Positions 1 through 6,340 are shown, counted from the stretch's first letter. The stretch: 8,339 bases of DNA from Alloprevotella sp. (GCA_015259235.1 JABZGM010000090.1:1-8339), one strand, 5' to 3'. Numbers and translations: made by a program. Notes: generated by a model from the sequence alone, not told the origin.

Positions 1-2
1 CT

Positions 3-986
3 TCTTACCTCCAAAATCAAGGGTGGAATGAAGATGGGGGCAACTATCACCGCCTTCCGAATCGAGCAAAAGGTAAGGTGCGAGACAAGGTGTGGCAACT
101 GGCGTGTCAGTCCGCTGGTCTGTCCATCAGATTCAAGACGGATGCTTCCGAGATAAGGGTAAAATACACCGTGACGCAGCCGCTAAATATGCCGCACATG
201 CCATCAACGGGCGTTTCGGGAGTAGACTTGTATCGACGCGACGACCAGAGCTTCTGCTTTGGTAACTATTCTTTTGGGGATACCATCCGCTATCATTACA
301 AGGTGGACAAAGGTGTCAAGGGTAAGAAGGAAGCTGAATATGAATTGTTTTTGCCCCTCTATAACGAGGTTTTGCACTTAGAAATCGGAGTACCAGCAAA
401 GAGCCGCTTTTCTTTTGTTCCTGCTGTCAAGGAAAATGCCATCGTGCTTTATGGTACTTCCATTGCTCAAGGGGCGTGTGCCTCTCGTCCAGGAATGGCG
501 TGGGCAAACATCGTGCATCGCATGCTTGATTATCCTTTGATCAATCTTGGTTTTTCTGGCAATGGAAAATTAGAATCCGAAGTCGTGAACTTCATCTGTG
601 AGCAGCGTCCTTCGTTGGTGATCATCGATTGTATGCCCAATATGGGAGCCATCGACAGTGGTGAAATTATCAAACGTTTGAAAGAGACGGTTTATCGCCT
701 CCGTAAGACCAATGTTCCCATTCTTATCGTGGAACATGCTGGTAATAGCAATGTGTTGACTTATCAAGCCGAAGGCGACAAGAGTGCACGCTGCAACCAA
801 GCGCAGCAGCAGGCTTATAAACAACTTCAAAAAGAAGGCGTCAAAAACTTGTTTTATCTCTCGCAAGCAGACCTCAATTTGCATCCTGACTCTTGGGTGG
901 ACTATGTGCATCCCTCTGATTATGGCATGATACAATATGCCACTGTTATTAGCAAAAAAATCAAGGAAATTATGAAGCGAGAATAA
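3..986 (+). CDS. SGNH/GDSL hydrolase with N-terminal GxDLY domain (5'-partial)
   Basis: Probable esterase/acylhydrolase of the SGNH superfamily; the substrate cannot be told from sequence. A GTG at 78 could open the frame, but the frame stays open to the left edge. The 25 residues before that GTG (for example a GWN and a YHRLP stretch) look like the family's N-terminus, so the true start lies outside the window. Counting residues from the GTG at 78: a beta-rich N-terminal region contains GVDLY at 48-52, the signature of the GxDLY domain that precedes this esterase type. Block I is GTSIAQG at 126-132, with nucleophile Ser128 (codon 459-461). Block II is GFSGNG at 158-163, block III DCMPN with Asn188, and block V DYVHP with Asp275 and His278. 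All four catalytic blocks are present, so the enzyme looks intact. Such proteins are often exported, but any signal peptide is missing here. It ends 320 nt before nrfH and seems functionally unrelated to it. Confidence 0.9.
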   Translation, partial: SYLQNQGWNEDGGNYHRLPNRAKGKVRDKVWQLACQSAGLSIRFKTDASEIRVKYTVTQPLNMPHMPSTGVSGVDLYRRDDQSFCFGNYSFGDTIRYHYKVDKGVKGKKEAEYELFLPLYNEVLHLEIGVPAKSRFSFVPAVKENAIVLYGTSIAQGACASRPGMAWANIVHRMLDYPLINLGFSGNGKLESEVVNFICEQRPSLVIIDCMPNMGAIDSGEIIKRLKETVYRLRKTNVPILIVEHAGNSNVLTYQAEGDKSARCNQAQQQAYKQLQKEGVKNLFYLSQADLNLHPDSWVDYVHPSDYGMIQYATVISKKIKEIMKRE

Positions 987-989
987 CTC

Positions 990-1071
990 CCACAATCGGT
1001 CATTAGATTGTGGTCGTGCTATTCGTTATTGAAAAGATCGTTTCTTTTTTTCTTTCATTTTCTTCTTGGCA
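990..1071 (+). repeat. Dispersed intergenic repeat, copy A
   Basis: The segment 994-1071 aligns almost without gaps to about 3608-3684, roughly three quarters identical by eye (about 60 of 78). The best-kept parts are the left end (core AATCGGTCATTAGA) and a 21-nt right part (1051-1071 against 3664-3684, one mismatch). The left core is also an imperfect dyad: CCACAATC at 990-997 pairs with GATTGTGG at 1006-1013. Sixteen bases, 993-1008, recur exactly as the reverse complement of 3776-3791. Both long copies lie between a stop codon and the next gene on the same strand. This may be a degraded small mobile repeat or a shared leader/terminator element; the sequence alone does not decide. Confidence 0.6.
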
Positions 1072-1216
1072 CCTAGTGTCTCGTTTGTTTTCGATGAATA
1101 AGAGAGATGAAGATAAGAATTGGAGAAGTCCTAGTGTGTAAATCTTTTGAAATGTAGACTTTTTTCTCTCTTTTGATATGTCTTCTGCGATAAATAAATA
1201 TTTTTTATGCGTGGAA

Positions 1217-1232
1217 TCCTCAAAAATGAGGA
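1217..1232. promoter_or_regulatory. Small dyad upstream of the nrfH promoter
   Basis: TCCTCA at 1217-1222 is followed by AAAA and then TGAGGA at 1227-1232, a perfect 6-bp inverted repeat. It ends about 10 nt upstream of the proposed -33 box of nrfH, a position where an activator could bind. It could equally be a chance palindrome. It does not match a regulator site that I recognise. Confidence 0.3.
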
Positions 1233-1240
1233 GATATATG

Positions 1241-1271
1241 TGTTGAATCAGAAAAAAGCTGCTTATATTTG
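1241..1271 (+). promoter_or_regulatory. Bacteroidota-type promoter for nrfH
   Basis: TATATTTG at 1264-1271 matches the Bacteroidota -7 consensus TAnnTTTG exactly. A TTG (1243-1245, within TGTTG) lies 18 nt upstream, close to the usual -33 spacing. Transcription would begin near 1276-1280, leaving a leader of about 30 nt before the nrfH ATG at 1307. The leader is A-rich with no Shine-Dalgarno, as usual in this phylum. No comparable perfect box was found before nrfA, resB or ccsA, which suggests this is the main promoter of the cluster. Confidence 0.6.
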
Positions 1272-1306
1272 CAGCATACACAAACAATCATAGACATCAA
1301 AACATC

Positions 1307-1891
1307 ATGAACAGATTGCTACGACGACTGCCGCGTTTGGGATATCGTCAAAAGATAGTTCTACTGCTTGTGGGTGGAATTTTTGTAGGGTTAGGAGGAC
1401 TTTTCCTGTATCTGCTCAGATTTCACACCTATTTGGGGAATGATCCTTCAGCTTGTGTGAACTGTCACATTATGACGCCCTACTACGCAACGTGGATGCA
1501 CGGGGCACACGCCCGAAACACTACGTGCAATGATTGCCACGTGCCGCACGACAACGTGTTCCGAAAGTATTTCTTCAAAGGGAAGGATGGTATGAATCAC
1601 GTTTACAAATTCGTGACTCGCCAAGAGCGACAATCCATCCAAGCCATAGACGAGAGTGCTGAGGTGATTATGGAAAACTGTGTGCGTTGTCACACCACAT
1701 TGAACACAGAGCTGGTGAACACAGGACGCATAACTTATATGGATGCGAAATGTGGTGAAGGGAAGGCGTGCTGGGATTGTCACCGCGATGTGGCACACGG
1801 CAAAATGAATTCGCTTTCTTCCACTCCAGAAGCTGAAGTGCCCCTTCCCAAATCTCCCGTACCCGACTGGTTACAGGGTATGCTGAAATAG
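1307..1891 (+). CDS. nrfH: Cytochrome c nitrite reductase small subunit NrfH
   Basis: Membrane-anchored tetrahaem cytochrome c of the NapC/NirT family. It oxidises menaquinol and passes electrons to NrfA on the outer face of the inner membrane. The 194-residue length is normal for NrfH. A basic N-terminus (MNRLLRRLPR) is followed by one membrane anchor at about residues 17-37. Four CxxCH haem sites follow: CVNCH at 50-54, CNDCH at 74-78, CVRCH at 125-129 and CWDCH at 155-159. The first reads CxxCHxM with Met56, the methionine ligand typical of NrfH haem 1. The KGKDG stretch at 91-95 lies where the family has its quinol-pocket Lys/Asp. The C-terminal tail after 165 is Pro/Ser-rich. The ATG at 1307 lies about 36 nt after a promoter-like -7 box. 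nrfA follows after 63 nt without an obvious promoter, so the two are probably co-transcribed. The pairing with nrfA makes NrfH much more likely than NapC. Confidence 0.95.
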   Translation: MNRLLRRLPRLGYRQKIVLLLVGGIFVGLGGLFLYLLRFHTYLGNDPSACVNCHIMTPYYATWMHGAHARNTTCNDCHVPHDNVFRKYFFKGKDGMNHVYKFVTRQERQSIQAIDESAEVIMENCVRCHTTLNTELVNTGRITYMDAKCGEGKACWDCHRDVAHGKMNSLSSTPEAEVPLPKSPVPDWLQGMLK

Positions 1892-1954
1892 GCATGAAGG
1901 TGCAAAAGGACACAACTAACAGGATAACACAAACATAAAAAGACATACAAGATC

Positions 1955-3442
1955 ATGGCACAACAATTGAAACGCTGGCAAGGATGGCTCTTATTTGGAG
2001 GCTCTATGGTTGCAGTCTTCGTTCTCGGGCTCATCGTTTCCTCTCTCCTCGAGCGTCGCGCTGAGGTGGTGAGCATTTACAACAATCGCAAAAACATATT
2101 TGAAGATTCTATTGTTTCTCCCAACGAGAAGTTTGCTGAAGACTTCCCCCGTGAATATCAAACGTGGGCAATGACAGCCGACACTTCTTATAAAGGTGAG
2201 TTCAATAGTTCGCAGCGCGAGGATGTGCTTGCAAAACGCCCCGAAATGGTGGTGCTTTGGGCTGGTTATTCTTTCGCTATGGAATATAACACTCCTCGTG
2301 GTCACAAACATGCCGTAGAAGATATGCGCGAAATCCTTCGCACGGGTGCACCTGGTGTGAACGGCAATAGCGATGTGCAACCTGGTACTTGCTGGACTTG
2401 TAAGAGTCCCGACGTGCCTCGCATCATGCGCGAAAAGGGTATTGCAGAATTCTACAAAGCTCCTTGGAGCAAATGGGGGGACGAAATTGTCAATACTATT
2501 GGTTGCTCCGACTGTCACGATGCACGCACCATGAAGTTGAAGCCTGCACGTCCTGCACTCTACGAAGCGTGGGCTCGTCGCGGTCAGAATGTGAGCGAGC
2601 AGCCACACCAAGATATGCGTTCGTTGGTGTGCGCTCAGTGTCACACAGAATATTACTTCAAGGGTGATGGCAAATATCTCACTTTCCCACAAGATAAGGG
2701 CTGGACTGTGGAAGATATGGAGAAGTATTATGACGAAATGAACTATTCCGACTACACCCACAAACTCTCTCGTGCTCCCATCCTCAAAGCGCAACACCCT
2801 GACTATGAACTTTGGCGCATGGGCATCCATGGACAACGCGGTGTGTCGTGTGCCGACTGCCACATGCCTTATGTGAGCGAAGGCGGTGTGAAATATACCG
2901 ATCACCAAATTGTGAGTCCTTTGGCAAAAATCGACAAGACTTGCCAAACTTGTCACCGCGAAGATGCTGAAACGTTGCGTCAGAACGTCTATGACCGTCA
3001 ACGCATGGTGAACGATGTGCGCAACCGTGTGGAAAAGGAATTGGCAAAGGCACACATCGAAGCAAAATATGCTTGGGACAAGGGTGCTACCGATGCTGAA
3101 ATGAAATCGGCTCTCCAATCTATCCGTAAGAGTCAATGGCGTTGGGACTTTGCTGTGGCGAGTCACGGTGCTTCTTTCCACGCTCCTCAAGAAGTGACAC
3201 GAATTTTGGCACAAAGTCTTGGCTATGCACAAGAAGCTCGTCTTGCTGTGGCTAAGGTGTTGGCGAAGCATGGATTTACGGGCGATGTGCCTATGCCCGA
3301 CATCTCAAGCAAGGAAAAGGCGTGGGCTTATATCGGTTTGGACGTCAAAAAACTCCAATCAGACAAAGCCAAATTCCTCAACACTGTTGTGCCTAAATGG
3401 GTGCAATCAGCAAAACAAAAAGGCAAACTCATTGAACTCTAA
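1955..3442 (+). CDS. nrfA: Ammonia-forming cytochrome c nitrite reductase NrfA
   Basis: Periplasmic pentahaem enzyme that reduces nitrite to ammonium with six electrons, taking them from NrfH. The 495-residue protein opens with a hydrophobic signal or anchor segment (about 11-31). The active-site haem motif is CWTCK at 146-150, where Lys150 replaces the usual histidine as proximal ligand. Four CxxCH sites follow: CSDCH 184-188, CAQCH 226-230, CADCH 299-303 and CQTCH 330-334. By comparison with characterised NrfA, the catalytic residues are Arg129 (LRTGAP), Tyr233 (CAQCHTEYYF) and His281 (KAQH). Calcium-site residues Glu232, Lys278 and Gln280 are present. Candidate distal haem ligands include His119, His292 and His404. 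The C-terminal third is the long-helix region used for dimerisation. Nothing is missing, so it should be active. It lies 63 nt after nrfH, with an A-rich leader and no Shine-Dalgarno. CxxCK attachment is known to need a dedicated haem lyase, and resB-ccsA downstream fit that role. Confidence 0.97.
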   Translation: MAQQLKRWQGWLLFGGSMVAVFVLGLIVSSLLERRAEVVSIYNNRKNIFEDSIVSPNEKFAEDFPREYQTWAMTADTSYKGEFNSSQREDVLAKRPEMVVLWAGYSFAMEYNTPRGHKHAVEDMREILRTGAPGVNGNSDVQPGTCWTCKSPDVPRIMREKGIAEFYKAPWSKWGDEIVNTIGCSDCHDARTMKLKPARPALYEAWARRGQNVSEQPHQDMRSLVCAQCHTEYYFKGDGKYLTFPQDKGWTVEDMEKYYDEMNYSDYTHKLSRAPILKAQHPDYELWRMGIHGQRGVSCADCHMPYVSEGGVKYTDHQIVSPLAKIDKTCQTCHREDAETLRQNVYDRQRMVNDVRNRVEKELAKAHIEAKYAWDKGATDAEMKSALQSIRKSQWRWDFAVASHGASFHAPQEVTRILAQSLGYAQEARLAVAKVLAKHGFTGDVPMPDISSKEKAWAYIGLDVKKLQSDKAKFLNTVVPKWVQSAKQKGKLIEL

Positions 3443-3484
3443 TTCCGTGCTATCGGTTTGAGTCGTTTAGACCTCTCTTTATAT

Positions 3485-3516
3485 CGCGGCGACAGACCTC
3501 TCCGTCTGCCGCCGCG
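3485..3516 (+). terminator. GC-rich hairpin after nrfA (terminator or mRNA stabiliser)
   Basis: CGCGGCG (3485-3491) pairs with CGCCGCG (3510-3516), and after one A/C mismatch CAGAC (3493-3497) pairs with GTCTG (3504-3508), leaving the 6-nt loop CTCTCC. The stem is very stable, but no T-run follows, so it is not a canonical intrinsic terminator. It could partly terminate transcription, or protect the nrfHA message and raise it over resB-ccsA. Confidence 0.55.
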
Positions 3517-3603
3517 CTTACTCTCAACATTTCTCCGCTTTGCTGTGCCGCCGTGGCTGTGTCCATGGTGAATGGAGAGGTTGATTTTGTGCACAGAGAT
3601 AAC

Positions 3604-3793
3604 CCCAATCGGTTATTAGACTGTTATAGTACGGTTCGTAATTAAAAAGATAACTTCCTGTCATCTTTCATTTTCTTGTTGGCATCTTGTTTTTCGTTCG
3701 TTCTCACCGTAGCCCGCTACGCTTTCGAACCAACGGTAAACAATCTGCTCAACAATCTAATGAAATCTGTTTAGGATCTAATGACCGATTGGG
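3604..3793. repeat. Inverted-repeat-bounded element with dispersed repeat copies B and C
   Basis: CCCAATCGGTTATTAGA (3605-3621) and TCTAATGACCGATTGGG (3777-3793) are inverted repeats of 17 bp with a single mismatch, bounding about 190 nt. The left half (to about 3684) is the second long copy of the repeat seen at 990-1071. Inside, TCTAATG occurs at 3756-3762 and again at 3777-3783, with ACAATCTAATG at 3752-3762 repeating the other half of copy A's core. A nested GC-rich dyad (CGTAGC 3708-3713, GCTACG 3716-3721; ACCGT 3706-3710, ACGGT 3733-3737) lies between. It has no coding capacity. The size and ends resemble a miniature non-autonomous element, but no target-site duplication is evident and transposase ends cannot be assigned. 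Confidence 0.5.
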
Positions 3794-3836
3794 TTTTACT
3801 ACAACTATTTTCTACGATTATTTTCTCTCTCTCCTT

Positions 3837-5066
3837 ATGTTCAATAAATTCTGGAAAATGAAAGAAGGCTTTGCCTTCGGTGCCGGACTTATTGTGGTGG
3901 GATTAGCCCTGCAATTTAGCGTTGGTCCGATTCATTGGTCGGATTTTGCTTTTCCCATTAACGGCATTTTTCTCTTCCTTTTTCTTTGCAGCCTTGGTTT
4001 GGTCTATGTGCTGCGCCATAAAGTGCGCTTCTTTGGATTTTTCCACAGAGTGGAAGCTGCTGTACCCATTTTGCTTTATGCTGCTGCCCTCACGGTGGCA
4101 ATGGGACTGACGCGTCAAGTGCCTGCGCACGACCGCGCTGTAGACCCAATTGGTTTGACACAAATGTTGTCGTTTTGGCCCTTTGTGCTGGTTTATCTCA
4201 CGCTGGCTGCGATTGTGGGATTGATAGTTTTGCGTCAAGTTTTTCATTTTCGCTGGCGCGAACTACCATCTATGCTTTGCCACGTTGGGTTGTTTATCGC
4301 CATCGTGTCGGCAACATTGGGAAGTGCCGACATGGAGCGCGTGAAACTCAAGGCTACTACCGATATGCCCGAATGGCGAGCCACACAAGAACAGGGGTTT
4401 GTGGAGCTTCCGCTGGCTATTCAACTTAAGAAATTTACCATCGATGAATATCCCCCTAAACTCTTGTTGGTGAACAACAAAACGGGTAAGACGATTCCAG
4501 AGAAGAATCCTGAAGTCGTGCTGATTGACAAGCATTTCAAAGAGGGACGCTTGATGCATTGGCGCATCAGAGTGCGCCAAAATCTGCCACTCTCTGCTCC
4601 TGTGGTGACAAAAGACACCATAAAATATGTGGGTTGGGGCTCTTCGGGAGCGGTGACTGCACTTTTGGTGGAAGCTCAACCGATGAATGGCGATAAAGAA
4701 GCGGGAAAACCCATTGTGGGTTGGGTGACTTGCGGTAGTTATATGTTCCCCTTCCAAGAACTTAAACTCAACAATCAGTTGAGTTTGGTGATGGCGCGCC
4801 GCGAACCCGAACGCTATGCTTCTCAAATCGAGGTTTTCACGAAGTCGCAAGAACACATCGTGGCTACGGTGGAGGTGAATAAGCCTGTGAAAGTGGATGG
4901 TTGGATGATTTATCAACTGAGTTATGATGAATCAATGGGTAGATGGAGCGAATCAAGCACGTTTGAACTCGTGAAAGATCCGTGGTTGCCAGCCGTATAT
5001 GTAGGTGTTTATTTGCTCCTGGCTGGTGCAATACTCATTTTCATCGTAGCACAAAAGCGCCGCTAA
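3837..5066 (+). CDS. resB: Cytochrome c biogenesis protein ResB (CcsB-type)
   Basis: One half of the System II (Ccs) cytochrome c synthase, a membrane protein that works with CcsA to present haem and apocytochrome for thioether formation outside the inner membrane. The frame is open from a TTG at 3687, but the ATG at 3837 gives MFNKFWKMKEGF followed directly by the first membrane helix, which suits the family; a second ATG at 3858 is also possible. From 3837 the protein has 409 residues. Membrane segments lie at about 12-29, 41-60, 74-92, 112-133 and 145-163, with His149 in LCHVGLF as a likely haem-binding histidine. A large extracytoplasmic domain (about 165-383) contains the ResB-like GWMIYQLSY at 355-363, and a final membrane helix spans about 386-405. 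The C-terminal DPWLPAVYVG is also typical. It follows nrfA and precedes ccsA, so its likely clients are NrfH and NrfA. Confidence 0.88.
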   Translation: MFNKFWKMKEGFAFGAGLIVVGLALQFSVGPIHWSDFAFPINGIFLFLFLCSLGLVYVLRHKVRFFGFFHRVEAAVPILLYAAALTVAMGLTRQVPAHDRAVDPIGLTQMLSFWPFVLVYLTLAAIVGLIVLRQVFHFRWRELPSMLCHVGLFIAIVSATLGSADMERVKLKATTDMPEWRATQEQGFVELPLAIQLKKFTIDEYPPKLLLVNNKTGKTIPEKNPEVVLIDKHFKEGRLMHWRIRVRQNLPLSAPVVTKDTIKYVGWGSSGAVTALLVEAQPMNGDKEAGKPIVGWVTCGSYMFPFQELKLNNQLSLVMARREPERYASQIEVFTKSQEHIVATVEVNKPVKVDGWMIYQLSYDESMGRWSESSTFELVKDPWLPAVYVGVYLLLAGAILIFIVAQKRR

Positions 5067-5075
5067 ACCCTTTGG

Positions 5076-5097
5076 GATATAGCGTGCGGCGCATATC
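5076..5097 (+). other. Short stem-loop after resB
   Basis: GATAT (5076-5080) pairs with ATATC (5093-5097), and after a bulged A GCG (5082-5084) pairs with CGC (5090-5092) around the loop TGCGG. It lies 10 nt after the resB stop with no T-run following, so it is more likely a processing or stability element than a terminator. Confidence 0.35.
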
Positions 5098-5126
5098 AGT
5101 ATCTGGCTCCCCAACAATGCTATTCG

Positions 5127-5234
5127 CTAGCGCGTTTGTCGCAAATATGTTTATCTAGATTGTTTGCGTCAAAAGTGTTTCTAGAGTGTTTGTCGCAAAT
5201 ATGATTTCTATCAAATGTATTTCTAGCGCGTTTG
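5127..5234. repeat. Degenerate CTAG-N3-GTTTG repeat array before ccsA
   Basis: Four copies of the 12-mer CTAG-N3-GTTTG start at 5127, 5155, 5181 and 5223, with a decayed unit (CTATCAAATG) at 5208. Spacings are 28, 26, 27 and 15 nt. The first and third units are the longest match: 5127-5149 and 5181-5203 share 21 of 23 bases, including GTTTGTCGCAAATATG. The array fills most of the 209-nt resB-ccsA gap and ends about 40 nt before the ccsA ATG. It is too irregular for CRISPR and has no real spacers. It may be a decayed tandem repeat or a set of protein-binding sites. Confidence 0.6.
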
Positions 5235-5275
5235 TATCCAGCGTTGGGTAGCTCTTTTCTCAAAATTCTCTTGTT

Positions 5276-6064
5276 ATGACTTGGAATTCCTTTATATATT
5301 TTGCACTTCCCGCCTTGTTGTTGTGGTTGGGTGGTGCGTGGACAGCTTGGAAGAAGCGTCCCATTCCCACTTATTTGTTTACCGTTGCGGGACTTCTCGT
5401 CTATTTCGCTTTCATTCTCGGCATGTGGTTCTCGCTTGAGCGTCCTCCCCTCCGCACCATGGGCGAAACGCGTTTGTGGTATGCCTTCTTTCTTCCCACA
5501 GCAGGCTTGATTATCTATTCTCGTTGGCGCTATCCATGGATACTCGCTTTCAGTACGTTGTTGGCAGGGGTGTTCACTACCATCAACTTGGTAAATCCCG
5601 AGATACACAACAAAACGCTGATGCCTGCGCTGCAAAGTCCGTGGTTTGCTCCGCACGTTATTGTCTATATGTTTGCTTATGCCATGCTCGGTGCAGCAGC
5701 ATTGATGGCAGCCTATCTGTTGTGGTTCAAAAAGAGCGAAATAACCGAACATGAACTCGACATTTGCGACAACTTAGTTCATGTAGGTTGGGCGTTTATG
5801 ACGGTCGGCATCTTGTTTGGTGCTCTCTGGGCGAAAGAGGCTTGGGGACATTATTGGGCTTGGGAGCCGAAAGAAACTTGGGCAGCTGCCACTTGGTTTG
5901 CTTATTTGGCGTATATCCATGTGCGTTTGCGCGCAGATCGTTATCGTCGTGCGGCACTTTGGGGATTGATTGTTTCTTTCGTGCTGCTGCAGATGTGTTG
6001 GTGGGGCATCAACTATTTGCCTTCTGCACAAGGAGCAAGCGTGCACACCTATAGCATGGGCTAA
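5276..6064 (+). CDS. ccsA: Cytochrome c biogenesis protein CcsA (haem-handling subunit)
   Basis: Second half of the System II cytochrome c synthase; a polytopic membrane protein that carries haem across the membrane and holds it at an external tryptophan-rich (WWD) site. The 262 residues form about eight hydrophobic segments. The WWD signature is WGHYWAWEPKETW at 190-202. The two external haem-ligand histidines are probably His127 (FAPHVIVY, before the WWD domain) and His257 (SVHTYSMG, near the C-terminus). The ATG at 5276 is the natural start, since an in-frame TAG lies 27 nt upstream. The length is at the short end for free-standing CcsA but the core is complete. In some bacteria the same two parts are fused as one protein (CcsBA); here they are separate adjacent genes. 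It is followed within about 55 nt by a strong terminator, so it is probably the last gene of the cluster. Confidence 0.93.
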   Translation: MTWNSFIYFALPALLLWLGGAWTAWKKRPIPTYLFTVAGLLVYFAFILGMWFSLERPPLRTMGETRLWYAFFLPTAGLIIYSRWRYPWILAFSTLLAGVFTTINLVNPEIHNKTLMPALQSPWFAPHVIVYMFAYAMLGAAALMAAYLLWFKKSEITEHELDICDNLVHVGWAFMTVGILFGALWAKEAWGHYWAWEPKETWAAATWFAYLAYIHVRLRADRYRRAALWGLIVSFVLLQMCWWGINYLPSAQGASVHTYSMG

Positions 6065-6118
6065 TCCCTAATCCTCATTTGTGTGAGGCATCATGAGAAA
6101 CAATTCCTCTGTTCACCG

Positions 6119-6161
6119 AAACATCCCCACCTATTGCGCAATAGGTGGGGATGTTTTGTTT
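6119..6161 (+). terminator. Strong intrinsic terminator after ccsA
   Basis: The bases 6119-6156 form a perfect 19-bp palindrome (arms AAACATCCCCACCTATTGC and its complement), with only the central GCGC left as loop, followed by the T-rich TGTTTG. The adjacent A and T stretches make it work in both directions. It closes the nrf cluster. Confidence 0.88.
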
Positions 6162-6196
6162 GTATGAATGCTTCGTTTTGCCGTTGCGATGCGAGA

Positions 6197-6225
6197 CAAC
6201 CTATAGAGTGGCGCAACCTATAGAG
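6197..6225. repeat. 12-bp direct repeat CAACCTATAGAG
   Basis: CAACCTATAGAG occurs exactly at 6197-6208 and 6214-6225, a 17-bp period, between the two convergent operons. No gene lies near enough for an obvious operator role. It may be a remnant of a short tandem duplication. Confidence 0.5.
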
Positions 6226-6234
6226 CATTCGTAG

Positions 6235-6253
6235 CGGTTAATGACCGATTTGG
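6235..6253 (-). repeat. Dispersed repeat core, copy D
   Basis: TAATGACCGATT at 6239-6250 is the same 12-mer as in copy C (3779-3790) and the reverse complement of copy A's core (994-1005). It is the only part of the repeat family visible here. CGGT (6235-6238) and ACCG (6244-6247) also form a tiny dyad within it. Confidence 0.45.
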
Positions 6254-6292
6254 ATTGAATCGTAGAGCCTCTCTCGTGCTCTATTATTCCAC

Positions 6293-6335
6293 AAAATAAA
6301 CCGCCCACGACTGATGTCGTGGGCGGTTTTTATTT
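6293..6335. terminator. Bidirectional terminator between ccsA and frdB
   Basis: CCGCCCACGAC (6301-6311) pairs perfectly with GTCGTGGGCGG (6316-6326) around the loop TGAT. A T-run (TTTTTATTTT) follows on the plus strand, and an A-rich stretch (AAAATAAA, 6293-6300) precedes it, giving a U-run for leftward transcripts. It lies 35 nt past the frdB stop and is the natural terminator of the frd operon, as well as a backup for rightward readthrough. Confidence 0.9.
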
Positions 6336-6340
6336 TACTG

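Larger units (their letters stand above)
987..1306. other. Intergenic region between the hydrolase and nrfH
   Basis: This 320-nt AT-rich stretch has no convincing gene. It holds a dispersed-repeat copy near its left end (990-1071), whose first part can form an 8-bp stem (990-997 with 1006-1013, 8-nt loop) that could end the hydrolase transcript, although no T-run follows. It also holds a 6-bp dyad (1217-1232) and a promoter-like pair of boxes (1241-1271) serving nrfH. A 94-codon frame on the minus strand crosses it, but its composition is low-complexity and it overlaps the promoter, so it is not called. Confidence 0.7.
3443..3836. other. Intergenic region between nrfA and resB
   Basis: This 394-nt stretch has no supported gene. 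It holds a GC-rich hairpin 43 nt after the nrfA stop (3485-3516), a segment at 3574-3580 (GGAGAGG) complementary to that hairpin's loop and flank (3497-3503), and a roughly 190-nt element bounded by inverted repeats (3605-3793). The resB reading frame is open back to a TTG at 3687, but those 50 extra codons are not family-like and overlap the repeat element. The gap is large for an operon, so resB-ccsA may be expressed partly independently, but I found no perfect TAnnTTTG box. Confidence 0.65.

Noticed and set aside
1003..1287. 94-codon minus-strand frame in the hydrolase-nrfH gap
   Set aside because: AT-driven, low-complexity translation that overlaps the nrfH promoter and the repeat copy; no family resemblance or start signal.
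1991..3271. Long open frame (426 codons) on the minus strand opposite nrfA
   Set aside because: Its translation is His/Thr-rich with no domain logic, and it lies fully inside a well-supported gene; it is a by-product of nrfA codon use.
3687..3836. N-terminal extension of ResB from a TTG start
   Set aside because: The 50 extra residues are polar, unlike any ResB N-terminus, and are translated from the inverted-repeat element; the ATG at 3837 fits the family.
5127..5234. CRISPR array
   Set aside because: Units are imperfect, only 12 bp are conserved, spacings vary from 15 to 28 nt, and the intervening bases are themselves partly repeated rather than unique spacers; no cas gene is nearby.
5120..5752. 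210-codon minus-strand frame opposite ccsA and the repeat array
   Set aside because: Cys/Gln/Arg-rich shadow translation running through non-coding repeats; ccsA on the other strand is clearly the real gene.
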